A DNA stretch of 64,000 nt from an uncultured Alistipes sp. (GTDB lineage: Bacteria > Bacteroidota > Bacteroidia > Bacteroidales > Rikenellaceae): NCBI GenBank assembly GCA_947364365.1, contig CANASP010000001.1, forward strand, positions 1-64,000. The letters run 5' to 3'. This document shows positions 23,612 through 32,375 of this stretch, piece by piece. Under the pieces are notes generated by a model, which was given only the letters and a program-made list of their open reading frames with translations, was not told the origin of the DNA and did not search any database. Each line of letters starts with the position of its first letter. The first letter of the stretch is position 1. Both the position numbers and the translations under genes were made by a program.

Positions 23612-24808
23612 ATGCCTGAAATTTCGCAACGCGCCTGCCTGATGCCGGCATCGCCCATCCGCAAGCTGGTCCCGCTGGCCGAGGCCGCCCGTGCCCGCGG
23701 CACGAAGATCTACCACCTGAACATCGGCCAGCCCGACCTGCCCACGCCGCAGGAGGGGCTCGACGCCCTCAGGCGCATCGACCGCCAAATCCTCGAATAC
23801 AGCCCCAGCGACGGCTACCGCTCGCTGCGCGAGAAGCTCGTGGAGTACTACGCCCAGTACCAGATCCGCCTCACGCCCGACGACATCATCGTCACCACGG
23901 GCGGCTCCGAGGCGGTGCTGTTCGCCTTCATGTCGTGTCTGAACCCCGGCGACGAGATCATCGTCCCCGAGCCGGCCTACGCCAACTACATGGCCTTCGC
24001 CATCTCGGCCGGCGCCACGATCCGCCCCGTCGTCTCGTCGATCGACGAGGGCTTCGCGCTGCCCGACGTGGCCGAGTTCGAGAAGCTCATCAACCCCCGT
24101 ACGCGCGGCATCCTGATCTGCAACCCCAACAACCCCACGGGCTACCTCTATACGCGGCGCGAGATGAACCGCATCCGCGACCTGGTGAAGAAGTACGACC
24201 TCTTCCTCTTCTCCGACGAGGTCTACCGCGAGTTCATCTACACGGGTTCGCCCTACATCTCGGCCTGCCACCTCGAAGGGATCGAGCAGCACGTCGTGCT
24301 GATCGATTCGGTGTCGAAGCGCTACTCCGAATGCGGTATCCGCATCGGCGCGCTGATCACCAAGAACCGCCGCCTGCGCGACGCCGTGATGAAGTTCTGC
24401 CAGGCGCGCCTCTCGCCGCCGCTCATCGGCCAGATAGTCGCCGAGGCGTCGATCGACGCGCCGCGCGCATACAGCACGGAGGTCTACGAGGAGTATATCG
24501 AACGGCGCAAATGCCTCATCGACGGGCTCAACCGCATACCGGGCGTCTATTCGCCCATCCCGATGGGCGCCTTCTACACCGTGGCGCGCCTGCCGGTCGA
24601 CGACAGCGACCGCTTCTGCGCCTGGTGTCTCTCCGACTTCAGCTACGAGGGCGAGACGGTCATGCTCGCCCCCGCCTCGGGCTTCTACTCCGACCCCGCG
24701 TGCGGCCGCCAGGAGGTGCGCATCGCCTACGTACTGAACAAGGAGGACCTCCAGCGGGCGCTCGTCGTCCTGGCCAAGGCGCTCGAAGCCTACAACGGGC
24801 GGCGCTGA
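23612..24808 (+). CDS. PLP-dependent class I/II aminotransferase (aspartate-aminotransferase-like)
   Basis: Cytoplasmic transaminase of fold type I, 398 aa. PLP-contact motifs in order: [10 protein letters not shown] near the N-terminus, [34 protein letters not shown], the Schiff-base lysine in [14 protein letters not shown] (about K236), and a C-terminal arginine in [10 protein letters not shown]. The start at 23612 matches the family; the long upstream extension reads through the tRNA-Ser gene and is rejected. Substrate may be aspartate, aromatic or branched-chain; the sequence places it among AspC-like enzymes without fixing the amino acid. Confidence 0.88.
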   Translation: MPEISQRACLMPASPIRKLVPLAEAARARGTKIYHLNIGQPDLPTPQEGLDALRRIDRQILEYSPSDGYRSLREKLVEYYAQYQIRLTPDDIIVTTGGSEAVLFAFMSCLNPGDEIIVPEPAYANYMAFAISAGATIRPVVSSIDEGFALPDVAEFEKLINPRTRGILICNPNNPTGYLYTRREMNRIRDLVKKYDLFLFSDEVYREFIYTGSPYISACHLEGIEQHVVLIDSVSKRYSECGIRIGALITKNRRLRDAVMKFCQARLSPPLIGQIVAEASIDAPRAYSTEVYEEYIERRKCLIDGLNRIPGVYSPIPMGAFYTVARLPVDDSDRFCAWCLSDFSYEGETVMLAPASGFYSDPACGRQEVRIAYVLNKEDLQRALVVLAKALEAYNGRR

Positions 24809-24930
24809 ACCGGCGGGAAGGAGCGCGCCGGGCGGCGCGCAGGCCGGCTGGAGTGCGCTTTCGGAACGACCCGGGGATTCCGCAAAGGTTCCGGGCCAAG
24901 ACATCGGGAAGGTCCCGGAGAGGACCCGGC

Positions 24931-24963
24931 AGAGGGCGTTTCGCGGCGCCCTCTTCTCTTTTT
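24931..24963 (+). terminator. Terminator after the aminotransferase
   Basis: Stem AGAGGGCG (24931-24938) / CGCCCTCT (24947-24954) followed by TCTCTTTTTC. It lies 122 bases after the stop codon. Confidence 0.7.
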
Positions 24964-25011
24964 CGGGGGTAATTAGGTATTTATACCACCCTGCGGTCTG
25001 CGACGAATGGC

Positions 25012-25019
25012 TACCTTTG
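25012..25019 (+). promoter_or_regulatory. -7 box of the Hdr-like operon
   Basis: TACCTTTG, 24 bases before the chosen ATG at 25043. The -33 element is not clear. This position also argues against the alternative ATG at 25007, which would lie upstream of the transcription start. Confidence 0.55.
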
Positions 25020-25042
25020 CACCGTATTTTCACAGAGAACGG

Positions 25043-25741
25043 ATGGGCAAGTATTTCGACATGCTGATGGAGGACGTGCGCGTGCGCGAAGGGCTCAATG
25101 CCTGCATGAACTGCGGCGTCTGCACGGGAGTATGCCCGGCGGCGGAGTTCTACGACTACGATCCGCGGCAGATCGTCGACACGGTGCAGTCGCGCGACGA
25201 CGAGGCGATCGAGGCGCTCCTGAAGAGCGACACGATCTGGTTCTGCGGCGAGTGCATGTCGTGCCGTCCGCGCTGCCCGCGCGGCAACACCCCGGGCTAT
25301 ATCATCCAGGCGCTGCGCACGCTTTCGCAGCGGCTGGGCTTCTTCGTCGAGAGCGAGAAGGGGCGCCAGCAGCTGGCCCTCAAGCGCATCATCGGCGACA
25401 ACATCCTGCGCACGGGCTACTGCATCACGCCGCGGCTGGTCAAGCCCGAGCTGCACCCCGAGCAGGGCCCCGTGTGGCGGTGGATCTACGACAACGATCG
25501 CGCGCTCTACGCCCGGTTCTCGCCCGTCTACATGCGTCAGGGCGCCGGGGCGCTGCGCCGTCTCGACAGCGGGACGCTCTCGGAGATCGAGCGGATCTTC
25601 GAGGTGAGCGGCGGCCGCGAGATGTTCGATACCATCGAGCGCCACTCCGACCGCAAGGCCCGCGAGATGGGCTACGAGGAGGGGGCCGACCAGCGCTACC
25701 TGATGGATGTCTTCACCCGAAACAGCAACGAACACGAATAG
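25043..25741 (+). CDS. HdrC-like 4Fe-4S protein
   Basis: Electron-transfer subunit with two [4Fe-4S] sites: CMNCGVCTGVCP (about residues 19-30) and CGECMSCRPRCP (about 68-79), spaced as in heterodisulfide reductase subunit C. 232 aa, longer than archaeal HdrC owing to a helical C-terminal half that includes YMRQGAGALRRLDSGTLSEIERIFEVSGG. The start at 25043 is 24 bases after a -7 box. First gene of a five-gene run (spacing 2, 0, 5 and 2 bases). It would hand electrons to the HdrB-like subunit. The partner substrate is unknown. Confidence 0.85.
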   Translation: MGKYFDMLMEDVRVREGLNACMNCGVCTGVCPAAEFYDYDPRQIVDTVQSRDDEAIEALLKSDTIWFCGECMSCRPRCPRGNTPGYIIQALRTLSQRLGFFVESEKGRQQLALKRIIGDNILRTGYCITPRLVKPELHPEQGPVWRWIYDNDRALYARFSPVYMRQGAGALRRLDSGTLSEIERIFEVSGGREMFDTIERHSDRKAREMGYEEGADQRYLMDVFTRNSNEHE

Positions 25742-25743
25742 CC

Positions 25744-26832
25744 ATGGCAAGACGCGCGAGCTGGAACGAATACCAGAAGCAGATCGCCGACGACCGTTAT
25801 TATTACGGCCGCAGCTGCATCCGCCAGAACTTCTTCCCCGGGTCGGAGAAGGCCTTTATCGACATTCTGCACAACGACCTCGGGCGCGACCTGCTGGACG
25901 ACCCGAAACACTCGTCGTGCACGGGCATCGGCTACCATTCGGACATCGTGCCGCTGGAGACGATCATGACGGTCGTCGCCCGGCAGTTCTCGCTGATGAA
26001 CGAGGCGGGCTACGAAAATTTCGTCACCTCGTGCATCACCTCCTTCGGCGTCTACACCGAGGTGCTGGCCACGTGGGCCGAGTTCCCCGAGACCGAGGAG
26101 CGCACGCGCGAATACCTGATGAAGGCCACCGGGCGCGAGTTTCGCAAGCCGGCGAGCATGGCCCACACCTCCGACGTGATGTTCCACTTCCGCGAGGCCA
26201 TCGCCGCGAAGGCGCGCTATAGGCTGGTCAACGCCCAGACGGGCGAGCCGCTCAAGGTCGTCGAGCACATCGGCTGCCACTATGCCAAGATCTTCCCCAA
26301 GTCGGGCATCGGCGGTTCGGAGTTCCCCTACGTGCTGGCCGGGATGGTCGAGTCGTGGGGCGGCGAGTGCGTCGACTATCCCGAGCGGCGCCATTGCTGC
26401 GGCTTCGGCTTCCGCAACTACCTCGTGCAGGCCAACCGCGGCTACTCGATCGCCAATTCGCACAAGAAGCTCGAGAGCATGGCCCCCTACAAGCCCGACT
26501 TCATCGTGGCCAACTGTCCGGGATGCGCCATGTTCCTCGACAAATGGCAGTATACGATCGCCGAGATGGAGGGTACGACCTACGGCGACAACGGCCGCGG
26601 AATCCCCGTGCTGACCTACGAGGAGATGGCCGGACTGGTGCTGGGCTACGACCCCTGGGCGCTGGGCATGCAGATGCACCAGGTCGATGTCGAGCCGCTG
26701 CTCGACAAGATGGGCATCGAATACGACCCGGCTGCCAAATACCTGGGAGCCAACGGAAAATATATCGGAAAACCGGGCGCGGCGCTGGTCAACAACTGCG
26801 CGGCCGACAGCGTCTACAATATCAAGGAATAG
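25744..26832 (+). CDS. HdrB-like CCG-domain protein
   Basis: 362 aa, resembling the catalytic subunit of heterodisulfide reductase. The C-terminal CCG domain is complete: HIGCHYAKIF, then RHCCGFGF, then ANCPGCAMFL, the pattern that binds the non-cubane cluster in HdrB. The N-terminal copy is degenerate (SSCTGIGYHSD and TSCITSFG instead of a full CCG set), so only one special cluster is expected. It starts 2 bases after the HdrC-like stop; the next ATG follows its stop codon directly. Bacteria with these genes do not make CoM or CoB, so the natural disulfide or acceptor is unknown. Confidence 0.85.
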   Translation: MARRASWNEYQKQIADDRYYYGRSCIRQNFFPGSEKAFIDILHNDLGRDLLDDPKHSSCTGIGYHSDIVPLETIMTVVARQFSLMNEAGYENFVTSCITSFGVYTEVLATWAEFPETEERTREYLMKATGREFRKPASMAHTSDVMFHFREAIAAKARYRLVNAQTGEPLKVVEHIGCHYAKIFPKSGIGGSEFPYVLAGMVESWGGECVDYPERRHCCGFGFRNYLVQANRGYSIANSHKKLESMAPYKPDFIVANCPGCAMFLDKWQYTIAEMEGTTYGDNGRGIPVLTYEEMAGLVLGYDPWALGMQMHQVDVEPLLDKMGIEYDPAAKYLGANGKYIGKPGAALVNNCAADSVYNIKE

Positions 26833-27837
26833 ATGAAGAAGGTTATCGTCATAGGAGGGGGTGCGGCCGGCATGCAGGCGGCCCTGCGGCTGCGGGCCCG
26901 GGGCGTGGAGCCCCTCGTCGTCGAACGCGAGACGGAGACGGGCGGCAAGCTGCGCGGCTGGCACGTGCTTTTCCCCTCGTTCACGCCAGCCGGGGAGCTG
27001 CTCTCGGAGCTGCGCCGCCGTGTCCGCGAGAGCGGCATCGAGGTGCTTACGGGCGCGACGGTCACGGCGATCGCCCCGCGCCGTGTGACCTTGTCCGACG
27101 GGCGCTGTCTGGCTTGCGATGCCGTGGTGCTCGCCACGGGCTTCACGCTCTTCGACGCGCGGATCAAGGAGGAGTACGGCTACGGCATCTACGACAACGT
27201 GGTGACGTCGGCTGACCTGGAGCGGATGTTCGCCCAGGGACGCGTGGCCAAGGCCGACGGCACGGCGCCGCGGCGCATCGCCTTCCTCCACTGCGTGGGT
27301 TCGCGCGACGAGAAGGTGTGCCAGCAGCACTGCTCGCGCGTCTGCTGCATCACGGGCGTCAAGCAGGCGATGGAGCTGCGGCGGATGTTCCCCGCGGCCG
27401 ACGTCTTCAACTTCTATATGGACATGCGCATGTTCGGCCCCGGCTACGAGGAGCTCTACCGCGAGGCGCAGCAGCGCTGCAACATCCACTTCGTGCGCGG
27501 CCGCATCTCGGAGGCGAGCCCCACGATCGACGGACGCCTCCAAATCAAGGCCGAGGATACGCTGACGGGGCGCCCCTTGCGCATGAGCGTCGACATGCTG
27601 GTGCTGCTGGTGGGCATGCGGGCCAACGACGACAACGCCGCGCTGGCCGCGAGCGCGGGGCTCGCCCGCTCGGCGAGCGGCTTCATGGCGCCGCGCGATC
27701 TGTTCCTGGGCCGCGTGTCGGCGCCCGTCGAGGGCATCTTCTACGCCGGGACGGTGACGGCGCCCAAGACGCTCGGCGAGACGTTGGACGAAGCGACGGC
27801 GGCGGCCGATGCCGCGGCCGAATACCTCAAGGCATAG
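26833..27837 (+). CDS. HdrA-like FAD protein (short form)
   Basis: 334 aa flavoprotein. The Rossmann FAD motif is VIGGGAAGMQAALRLRARG. VLATGFTLFDARIKEEYGYG and the HdrA signature CVGSRDEKVCQQHCSRVCC (four or five cysteines for a [4Fe-4S] site) are present. AGTVTAPKTLGETLDEATAAA is the C-terminal FAD contact. Compared with archaeal HdrA (about 650 aa) it lacks the extra N-terminal domain and ferredoxin domains, so an electron-bifurcating role is doubtful. The start codon directly follows the HdrB-like stop, implying coupled translation. Confidence 0.85.
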   Translation: MKKVIVIGGGAAGMQAALRLRARGVEPLVVERETETGGKLRGWHVLFPSFTPAGELLSELRRRVRESGIEVLTGATVTAIAPRRVTLSDGRCLACDAVVLATGFTLFDARIKEEYGYGIYDNVVTSADLERMFAQGRVAKADGTAPRRIAFLHCVGSRDEKVCQQHCSRVCCITGVKQAMELRRMFPAADVFNFYMDMRMFGPGYEELYREAQQRCNIHFVRGRISEASPTIDGRLQIKAEDTLTGRPLRMSVDMLVLLVGMRANDDNAALAASAGLARSASGFMAPRDLFLGRVSAPVEGIFYAGTVTAPKTLGETLDEATAAADAAAEYLKA

Positions 27838-27842
27838 GCGTT

Positions 27843-28175
27843 ATGGCGATCGAATTCGGATATACGATCTCCAAACCGCGGGCCATCGACATCGACCGCA
27901 ACAACCTGCGCAAGAGCGACGAGATCCTGCGCGAGATGCCCGAGTTGCAGACCTGTATCGGCTGCGGCAGCTGCACGGCCGTCTGCACGGCGGGCAACCT
28001 CACCTCGTTCAACTTCCGCCGCGTCCACACGCTGGTGCGCCGCGGCGAGTACCGCGGGGCCTACGAGGAGATGAACAAGTGCATGCTCTGCGGCAAATGC
28101 CGGCTGGTCTGCCCGCGCGGCATCAACACGCGCGGCGTCGTGCTGCTGCTCAAACGTAAACTGGGGGATTTCTGA
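27843..28175 (+). CDS. Second HdrC-like 4Fe-4S protein
   Basis: 110 aa with two [4Fe-4S] motifs, CIGCGSCTAVCTAG and CMLCGKCRLVCPRG. In the first motif the usual final Pro after Cys is Thr-Ala. Small, close to the size of archaeal HdrC. It begins 5 bases after the HdrA-like stop and ends 2 bases before the membrane subunit. Having two HdrC-like subunits in one operon fits a chain from the soluble Hdr part to the membrane subunit. Confidence 0.83.
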   Translation: MAIEFGYTISKPRAIDIDRNNLRKSDEILREMPELQTCIGCGSCTAVCTAGNLTSFNFRRVHTLVRRGEYRGAYEEMNKCMLCGKCRLVCPRGINTRGVVLLLKRKLGDF

Positions 28176-28177
28176 CC

Positions 28178-29983
28178 ATGAGTTTCTTCGCACCTTTCTG
28201 TCTGCCGTTCATGATCGGCGCGGCGGTGATGTTCGTCCTGCTGGCGTGGAAGTGGGGGAGCTGGCTCTGGCGGCTTCCCGAGGCCGACAAGCGGCTCGTC
28301 GCGAAGGGAATTTTCACCCGCGCGACGCCGGAGGCGGTGTGGGAGACGGTGCGCGAGTCGCTGCTCCACCGCCGCATCTTCCGCATCGACCCGCTGTTGG
28401 GCTACATGCACATGTCGCTGGCCTTCGGGTGGTTCCTGCTCATCTCGGTGGGGTGGATCGAGACCGTGGCCTACCTCGGCCTGCGCTACGTCCCGTTGCA
28501 GGGGCATGTCTTCTTCAAGTACTTCGCCACGGGGCTGCCCCACAAGCCCGCGTTCGACTTCGTGATGGATCTGCTGCTGCTGCTGGTCCTCTCGGGCGTG
28601 GCGCTGGCGTGGTTCAAGCGCCTGCGTTCGCGGGCGCTGGGCATGCGTCGCACGACGCGCCACGTCGCCGGCGACCGCGTGGCGCTGTCGGCGCTGTGGT
28701 TCATCTTCCCGGCGCGTCTTGCGGCCGAGAGCATCACCTGCGCCCTCTACGGCGGCGGCAGCTTCCTCACCGGGGGGCTCGGCGCGTGGCTCGCGGCCCA
28801 CGTGGGCGTCATGCCGCTCATGACGGCCGAGACGGTGGCCTGGTGGTTCTACTCGTCGTGTCTGGGGATCTTCTTCGTGGCGCTGCCCTTCTCGCGCTAC
28901 ATGCACATATTCACCGAGATCCCGCTCATCTTCCTGCGCCGCTACCGGCTGCGCTCGGGCGAGAAGCAGAGCTCCTACGACCACTTCCAGGTCGAGGCGT
29001 GCTCGCGCTGCGGCATCTGCATCGACCCCTGCCAGCTGCAAAGCGTGCTGAAGATCGACACGGTGCAGTCGGTCTACTTCCTGCGCGACCGCCGCTACGG
29101 CATGCTGCGGCGCGAGGTGGCCGACAACTGCCTGCTGTGCGGCCGCTGCGCCGAGAAGTGTCCCGTGGGGATCGACCTCAATACGCTGCGTGTCAATTCG
29201 CGCGATGCGCTGCGAAACGTCCCCGACGAGCGGCGCTACGACTATTTTCAGGGGCTCGACCGTTCGTCGGGCGAGGGCCGCGTGGGCTACTTCGCCGGGT
29301 GTATGACCCTCTTGACGCCGCGCACGATGCAGTCGATGGAGCGCATCTTCGAGGCGGCGGGCGAGCGCGTGTGGTGGGCCGACCGCGAGGGCGGCGTCTG
29401 CTGCGGGCGGCCGCTCAAGCTGGCGGGCGAGACCGACTCGGCCCGGCGGATGATGCGCTACAACACCGAGCTGTTCCGCAAGCACGGCATCACGACGCTC
29501 GTGACGTCGTGTCCGATCTGCCTGCGTGTCTTCCGCGAGGACTATGCGCTGGAGGGGATCGAGGTGCTACACCATTCGGAATACATCCTGCGCCTCATCC
29601 GCGAAGGCCGTCTGCCGCTGGGCCGCACGACGGAGCGGCTTGCCTACCACGACCCCTGCGAGCTGGGGCGCGGCAGCGGCATCTACGAGGCGCCGCGCGC
29701 GGTCATCGAGGCGGTGGGCGAGCTCGTCGAACCGGCCCACACGCGCGAGGAGGCGCTCTGCTGCGGCTCGTCGCTGGCCAATACGGCGATCGACGACGGG
29801 CAGCAGGTGGCGCTGGCCCGCAACGTGGCCGAGGAGCTCGACGCCACGGGTGCCGGCGCGATCGTCACGGCCTGCCCGCTCTGCAAGAAGGCGCTGGGGC
29901 GCGGCACGGCGACCGAGGTGCGCGATCTCTCGGAGGTCGTGGCCGCCCGTATCCGCCCGGCCGCGGGCCGTGCGACGAAATAA
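28178..29983 (+). CDS. Membrane-anchored HdrD-like Fe-S protein
   Basis: 601 aa fusion. Residues 1-260 carry about four or five hydrophobic helices with several His (GYMHMSLAFGWFLL, ALPFSRYMHIF), resembling membrane cytochrome-b-like anchors such as HmeC/DsrM, so haem or quinone binding is possible. Then come two [4Fe-4S] motifs (CSRCGICIDPC about 277 and CLLCGRCAEKCP about 320). Last are two CCG domains: AGCMTLL, GGVCCGRPLK, TSCPICLRVF, and HDPCELG, ALCCGSSLAN, TACPLCKKAL. The design is that of HdrD with an N-terminal HdrE-like part. It probably links a quinone pool to the soluble subunits; direction and substrate are unknown. Confidence 0.84.
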   Translation: MSFFAPFCLPFMIGAAVMFVLLAWKWGSWLWRLPEADKRLVAKGIFTRATPEAVWETVRESLLHRRIFRIDPLLGYMHMSLAFGWFLLISVGWIETVAYLGLRYVPLQGHVFFKYFATGLPHKPAFDFVMDLLLLLVLSGVALAWFKRLRSRALGMRRTTRHVAGDRVALSALWFIFPARLAAESITCALYGGGSFLTGGLGAWLAAHVGVMPLMTAETVAWWFYSSCLGIFFVALPFSRYMHIFTEIPLIFLRRYRLRSGEKQSSYDHFQVEACSRCGICIDPCQLQSVLKIDTVQSVYFLRDRRYGMLRREVADNCLLCGRCAEKCPVGIDLNTLRVNSRDALRNVPDERRYDYFQGLDRSSGEGRVGYFAGCMTLLTPRTMQSMERIFEAAGERVWWADREGGVCCGRPLKLAGETDSARRMMRYNTELFRKHGITTLVTSCPICLRVFREDYALEGIEVLHHSEYILRLIREGRLPLGRTTERLAYHDPCELGRGSGIYEAPRAVIEAVGELVEPAHTREEALCCGSSLANTAIDDGQQVALARNVAEELDATGAGAIVTACPLCKKALGRGTATEVRDLSEVVAARIRPAAGRATK

Positions 29984-30049
29984 AATGCGGTTTCAGCCGT
30001 CTGATTTACAGCGAGGTGGCTTGAATAGCCCAATTTATTTCGTAAAATA

Positions 30050-30081
30050 TTTGGGAAAACCGTAAATTTGCCTTACCTTTG
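30050..30081 (+). promoter_or_regulatory. Promoter of the initiator tRNA gene
   Basis: TTTG (30050-30053), a 20-base spacer, TACCTTTG (30074-30081): an exact consensus, 38 bases before the tRNA. The gap 29984-30119 holds nothing else. Confidence 0.78.
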
Positions 30082-30119
30082 TAACCACAAAAGCGATAGA
30101 TCATCGATCGACGATACAT

Positions 30120-30192
30120 CGCGGGATAGAGCAGTTGGCAGCTCGTCGGGCTCATAACCCGGAGGTCGGAGGTTCGAGTCCTCCTCCCGCTA
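30120..30192 (+). tRNA. Initiator tRNA-Met (CAU)
   Basis: 73-base cloverleaf: acceptor CGCGGGA / TCCCGCT with the first position C opposite U unpaired, as initiators require; D arm GAGCAGTTGGCAGCTC; anticodon stem CGGG / CCCG around CTCATAA, including the three G-C pairs diagnostic of initiator tRNA; T arm GGAGG-TTCGAGT-CCTCC. CCA is not encoded. The phage integrase gene begins 137 bases downstream. Confidence 0.94.
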
Positions 30193-30200
30193 CTAAAAAC
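30160..30200 (+). other. Probable prophage attachment site (attL) at the tRNA-Met 3' end
   Basis: Inference. The tRNA 3' half is followed at once by A/T-rich DNA, a tyrosine integrase, and then 32 kb of phage genes of different composition. Such integrases often use tRNA 3' ends. The matching attR copy would lie beyond base 64000, so the exact core cannot be defined. Confidence 0.5.
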
Positions 30201-30328
30201 CTTGCATAGTATTGATTTTCAATATTTTGCAAGGTTTTTTGCAAATATGCCGGGACAGAAGCGGGGCTTCTTTTCGGGGATTGATTTTCAGTGATATACA
30301 TTTTTACTGCGGTGAAAATGTAAAAAAA

Positions 30329-31510
30329 ATGTTGTCAATCGAAAAAGCGCGAAATTCCGCGCTGAATGAAATTCTCTCGTTCACTTATCCTAAATTACAC
30401 ACCGGCGTCTGCTGGTACATTTCTTTCTATGCGTTTGATCCGGCGAAGGGCGAAATGCGACGCAAACGGATCAAGATAAATTCGGTCGGTACTGCCGCCC
30501 AGCGGCGGCGGTATGCGGCGCAGGTATGTCATCGTCTTTCCGAAAAACTCGAAACGGGGTGGAATCCCTGGGTCGAAGCCGAAGCGGACCGCTGCTATAA
30601 GCGGTTCTCGGATGTGTTGATCCATTATCGGAATTACACGACGAAGTTGCTCAATGACGGGGTTCTTCGGCAGTCCACCTGTCACGATTACATGTGCTTC
30701 GTGCATATTCTCGAGGAGTGGAATGAAAACAGACGAACGCCGATCCAGTATGTCTACCAGTTCGATCGGGATTTCTGTGTGCGATTCCTCGATTATATCT
30801 ACATTGAACGGGAAAACTCACCACGTACTCGAAATAACTACCTGGCCTTCCTCCGGAGCTTCAGCTCTTTCCTGGTGCAGCATCTGTACTTGAAGGAGCG
30901 GCCGACCGACGGCCTGGTCGGAGTTGGTAAATCTTTGCTCAAGAAAGAGCGCAAAGTGATTGCCCCGGTGGATGTGCAGCGGTTGCACGATTGGTTGATG
31001 GAGCACAACCGTCCGTATTTGCTGGTTTGCTATTTTCTGCACTACATGTTGATCCGGCCGAGGGAAATTGCCAAGCTCCGGCTTTGCGACATTTGTGTGG
31101 CGAAGCAGACCATCTATATCGACGACACGATTTCGAAGAATAAAAAGTCGGCGATTGTGACGATGCCCGCGAAGATCATCGAGTTGATGGTCGACCTCGG
31201 CTATTTCAATGCTCCCAGCTCGCATTATATCTTTTCTCGTGGATTCCGCCCGGGCGCAGAATGGGTGAATGAAAAGGTCTACCGGGATTATTGGAGCCGC
31301 ACGATTCGGCCGACATTGCATTTTCCGAAGGAGTATAAATTCTATTCGTTGAAGGATACCGGAATTACGGCTATGCTTCGTGCCGGGTGTGACGCACTCT
31401 CAGTAAAGGAGCAGGCCCGGCATTCGTCGTTATTGATGACGGATATCTACACGCCGCAGGATATTCGGGATGCAAACCCTCTCTTGCTGAACTATAAGGG
31501 TATTTTATAG
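30329..31510 (+). CDS. int: Prophage tyrosine-type integrase
   Basis: Site-specific recombinase of the phage-integrase family, 393 aa from the ATG at 30329. The open frame reaches back to 30212, but that start lies close to the tRNA and adds non-family residues. N-terminal Arm/SAM-like binding regions come first, then the catalytic domain: first Arg in MLIRPREIAKLRL, Lys in ISKNKKSAIV, the box-II region YSLKDTGITAML (Lys-Asp-Thr-Gly replacing the usual His-x-x-Arg start), HSS in EQARHSSLLMTDIY, and nucleophile Tyr in DIYTP. Bacteroidetes integrases often vary in box II. It points away from the tRNA. Confidence 0.88.
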   Translation: MLSIEKARNSALNEILSFTYPKLHTGVCWYISFYAFDPAKGEMRRKRIKINSVGTAAQRRRYAAQVCHRLSEKLETGWNPWVEAEADRCYKRFSDVLIHYRNYTTKLLNDGVLRQSTCHDYMCFVHILEEWNENRRTPIQYVYQFDRDFCVRFLDYIYIERENSPRTRNNYLAFLRSFSSFLVQHLYLKERPTDGLVGVGKSLLKKERKVIAPVDVQRLHDWLMEHNRPYLLVCYFLHYMLIRPREIAKLRLCDICVAKQTIYIDDTISKNKKSAIVTMPAKIIELMVDLGYFNAPSSHYIFSRGFRPGAEWVNEKVYRDYWSRTIRPTLHFPKEYKFYSLKDTGITAMLRAGCDALSVKEQARHSSLLMTDIYTPQDIRDANPLLLNYKGIL

Positions 31511-31604
31511 CTTTCGTTATGGAGAGCTGTAGGGCACCGCCGTGTCGGTCATTTTCGTTACTCGGAATAATTTTATAAATAATAGATTTATTTCCGTTAT
31601 TTTC

Positions 31605-31635
31605 TTTGTGAATAATAGAAAAATATCTATCTTTG
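31605..31635 (+). promoter_or_regulatory. Promoter of the hicAB pair
   Basis: TTTG (31605-31608), a 19-base spacer, TATCTTTG (31628-31635). The start at 31661 would have a leader of about 20 bases. Adjacent A/T-rich AATAATAG repeats (31565-31620) may bind the HicB repressor. Confidence 0.68.
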
Positions 31636-31660
31636 TAATGTCAAACAAATGCTGCAAGAA

Positions 31661-31840
31661 ATGAAATCAAGTGAACTACAAAAGCTGATTCTCTCGAATG
31701 GTTGGAGGATAGTGAGGCAGACTGGGAGCCATATTATTTACGAAAAAAATGGCGTCAGGTATCCGGTTCCCTTCCACGGAAGCAAGGAGGTTGGCAAAGG
31801 AATTGAAAAGAAAGTCAAACGGGAGATGGGGCTGGAATAG
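31661..31840 (+). CDS. hicA: HicA-family toxin (mRNA interferase)
   Basis: 59 aa double-stranded-RNA-binding-like toxin that cleaves mRNA. The start MKSSELQKLILSNGWRI is the classical HicA beginning; an in-frame ATG four codons earlier (31649) is possible. The catalytic His is in RQTGSHIIYEKNG (His24), and VPFHGSKEVGKGIEKKVKREMGL is the family tail. HicB lies 26 bases downstream. Being next to the integrase, it probably stabilises the prophage. Confidence 0.88.
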   Translation: MKSSELQKLILSNGWRIVRQTGSHIIYEKNGVRYPVPFHGSKEVGKGIEKKVKREMGLE

Positions 31841-31866
31841 CCCCACCCCATTAAAAAAATAGAATT

Positions 31867-32271
31867 ATGAAACGAATTTCGGCAATCATTGAGAAAAACG
31901 CAGACGGTGGATACGGAGTTTACTGTATCGACGAAATGTTTTCCGGCATGGGAGATACCGCCGATGCTGCGAAAGATGATATGAAGGCTGCTATTCAGCA
32001 TTACGTTGATACATGTCGTGAGGACGGCTATAAGTATCCCGAGTGGCTTGACGGAGAGTATGAGATCGTATATAAGTTCGACACGCAATCCCTGTTGCAA
32101 TATTATGCAGGGATTATTACTCCGGCCGCGCTCGGCCGACTTTCGGGAATCAATCCGAAGCAGTTGTGGAACTATATGCACGGAAGGGCAAAACCTCGGG
32201 AGGCTCAGGTAAAAAAAATCGAAGCGGCTTTGCATAAACTCGGCAATGAATTAACTTCTATCTCTTTGTAG
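31867..32271 (+). CDS. hicB: HicB-family antitoxin
   Basis: 134 aa. The N-terminal partially degraded RNase-H-like fold of HicB is seen in SAIIEKNADGGYGVYCIDE and DAAKDDMKAAIQHYVD, which neutralises HicA. The C-terminal 55 residues form an XRE-type helix-turn-helix (LLQYYAGIITPAALGRLSGINPKQLWNYMHG) expected to bind the operator and repress the pair. A strong terminator follows 33 bases after the stop, separating it from the opposite-strand phage genes. Confidence 0.88.
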   Translation: MKRISAIIEKNADGGYGVYCIDEMFSGMGDTADAAKDDMKAAIQHYVDTCREDGYKYPEWLDGEYEIVYKFDTQSLLQYYAGIITPAALGRLSGINPKQLWNYMHGRAKPREAQVKKIEAALHKLGNELTSISL

Positions 32272-32303
32272 TATTTGTTTGACAGCGTTTCTATAAAGAG
32301 AGT

Positions 32304-32330
32304 GCCCTCGGCTATAAGCCGAGGGCTTTT
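32304..32330 (+). terminator. Terminator after hicB
   Basis: Perfect 10-bp stem GCCCTCGGCT (32304-32313) / AGCCGAGGGC (32317-32326) then TTTTAATTTA. Confidence 0.85.
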
Positions 32331-32375
32331 AATTTATTGCGGATGTCGAGATTTTGCGCAAATCTCGACATTTTG

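Noticed and set aside
30212..30328. Longer start for the integrase
   Set aside because: The added N-terminus is not family-like, and the ATG at 30329 gives a normal length.
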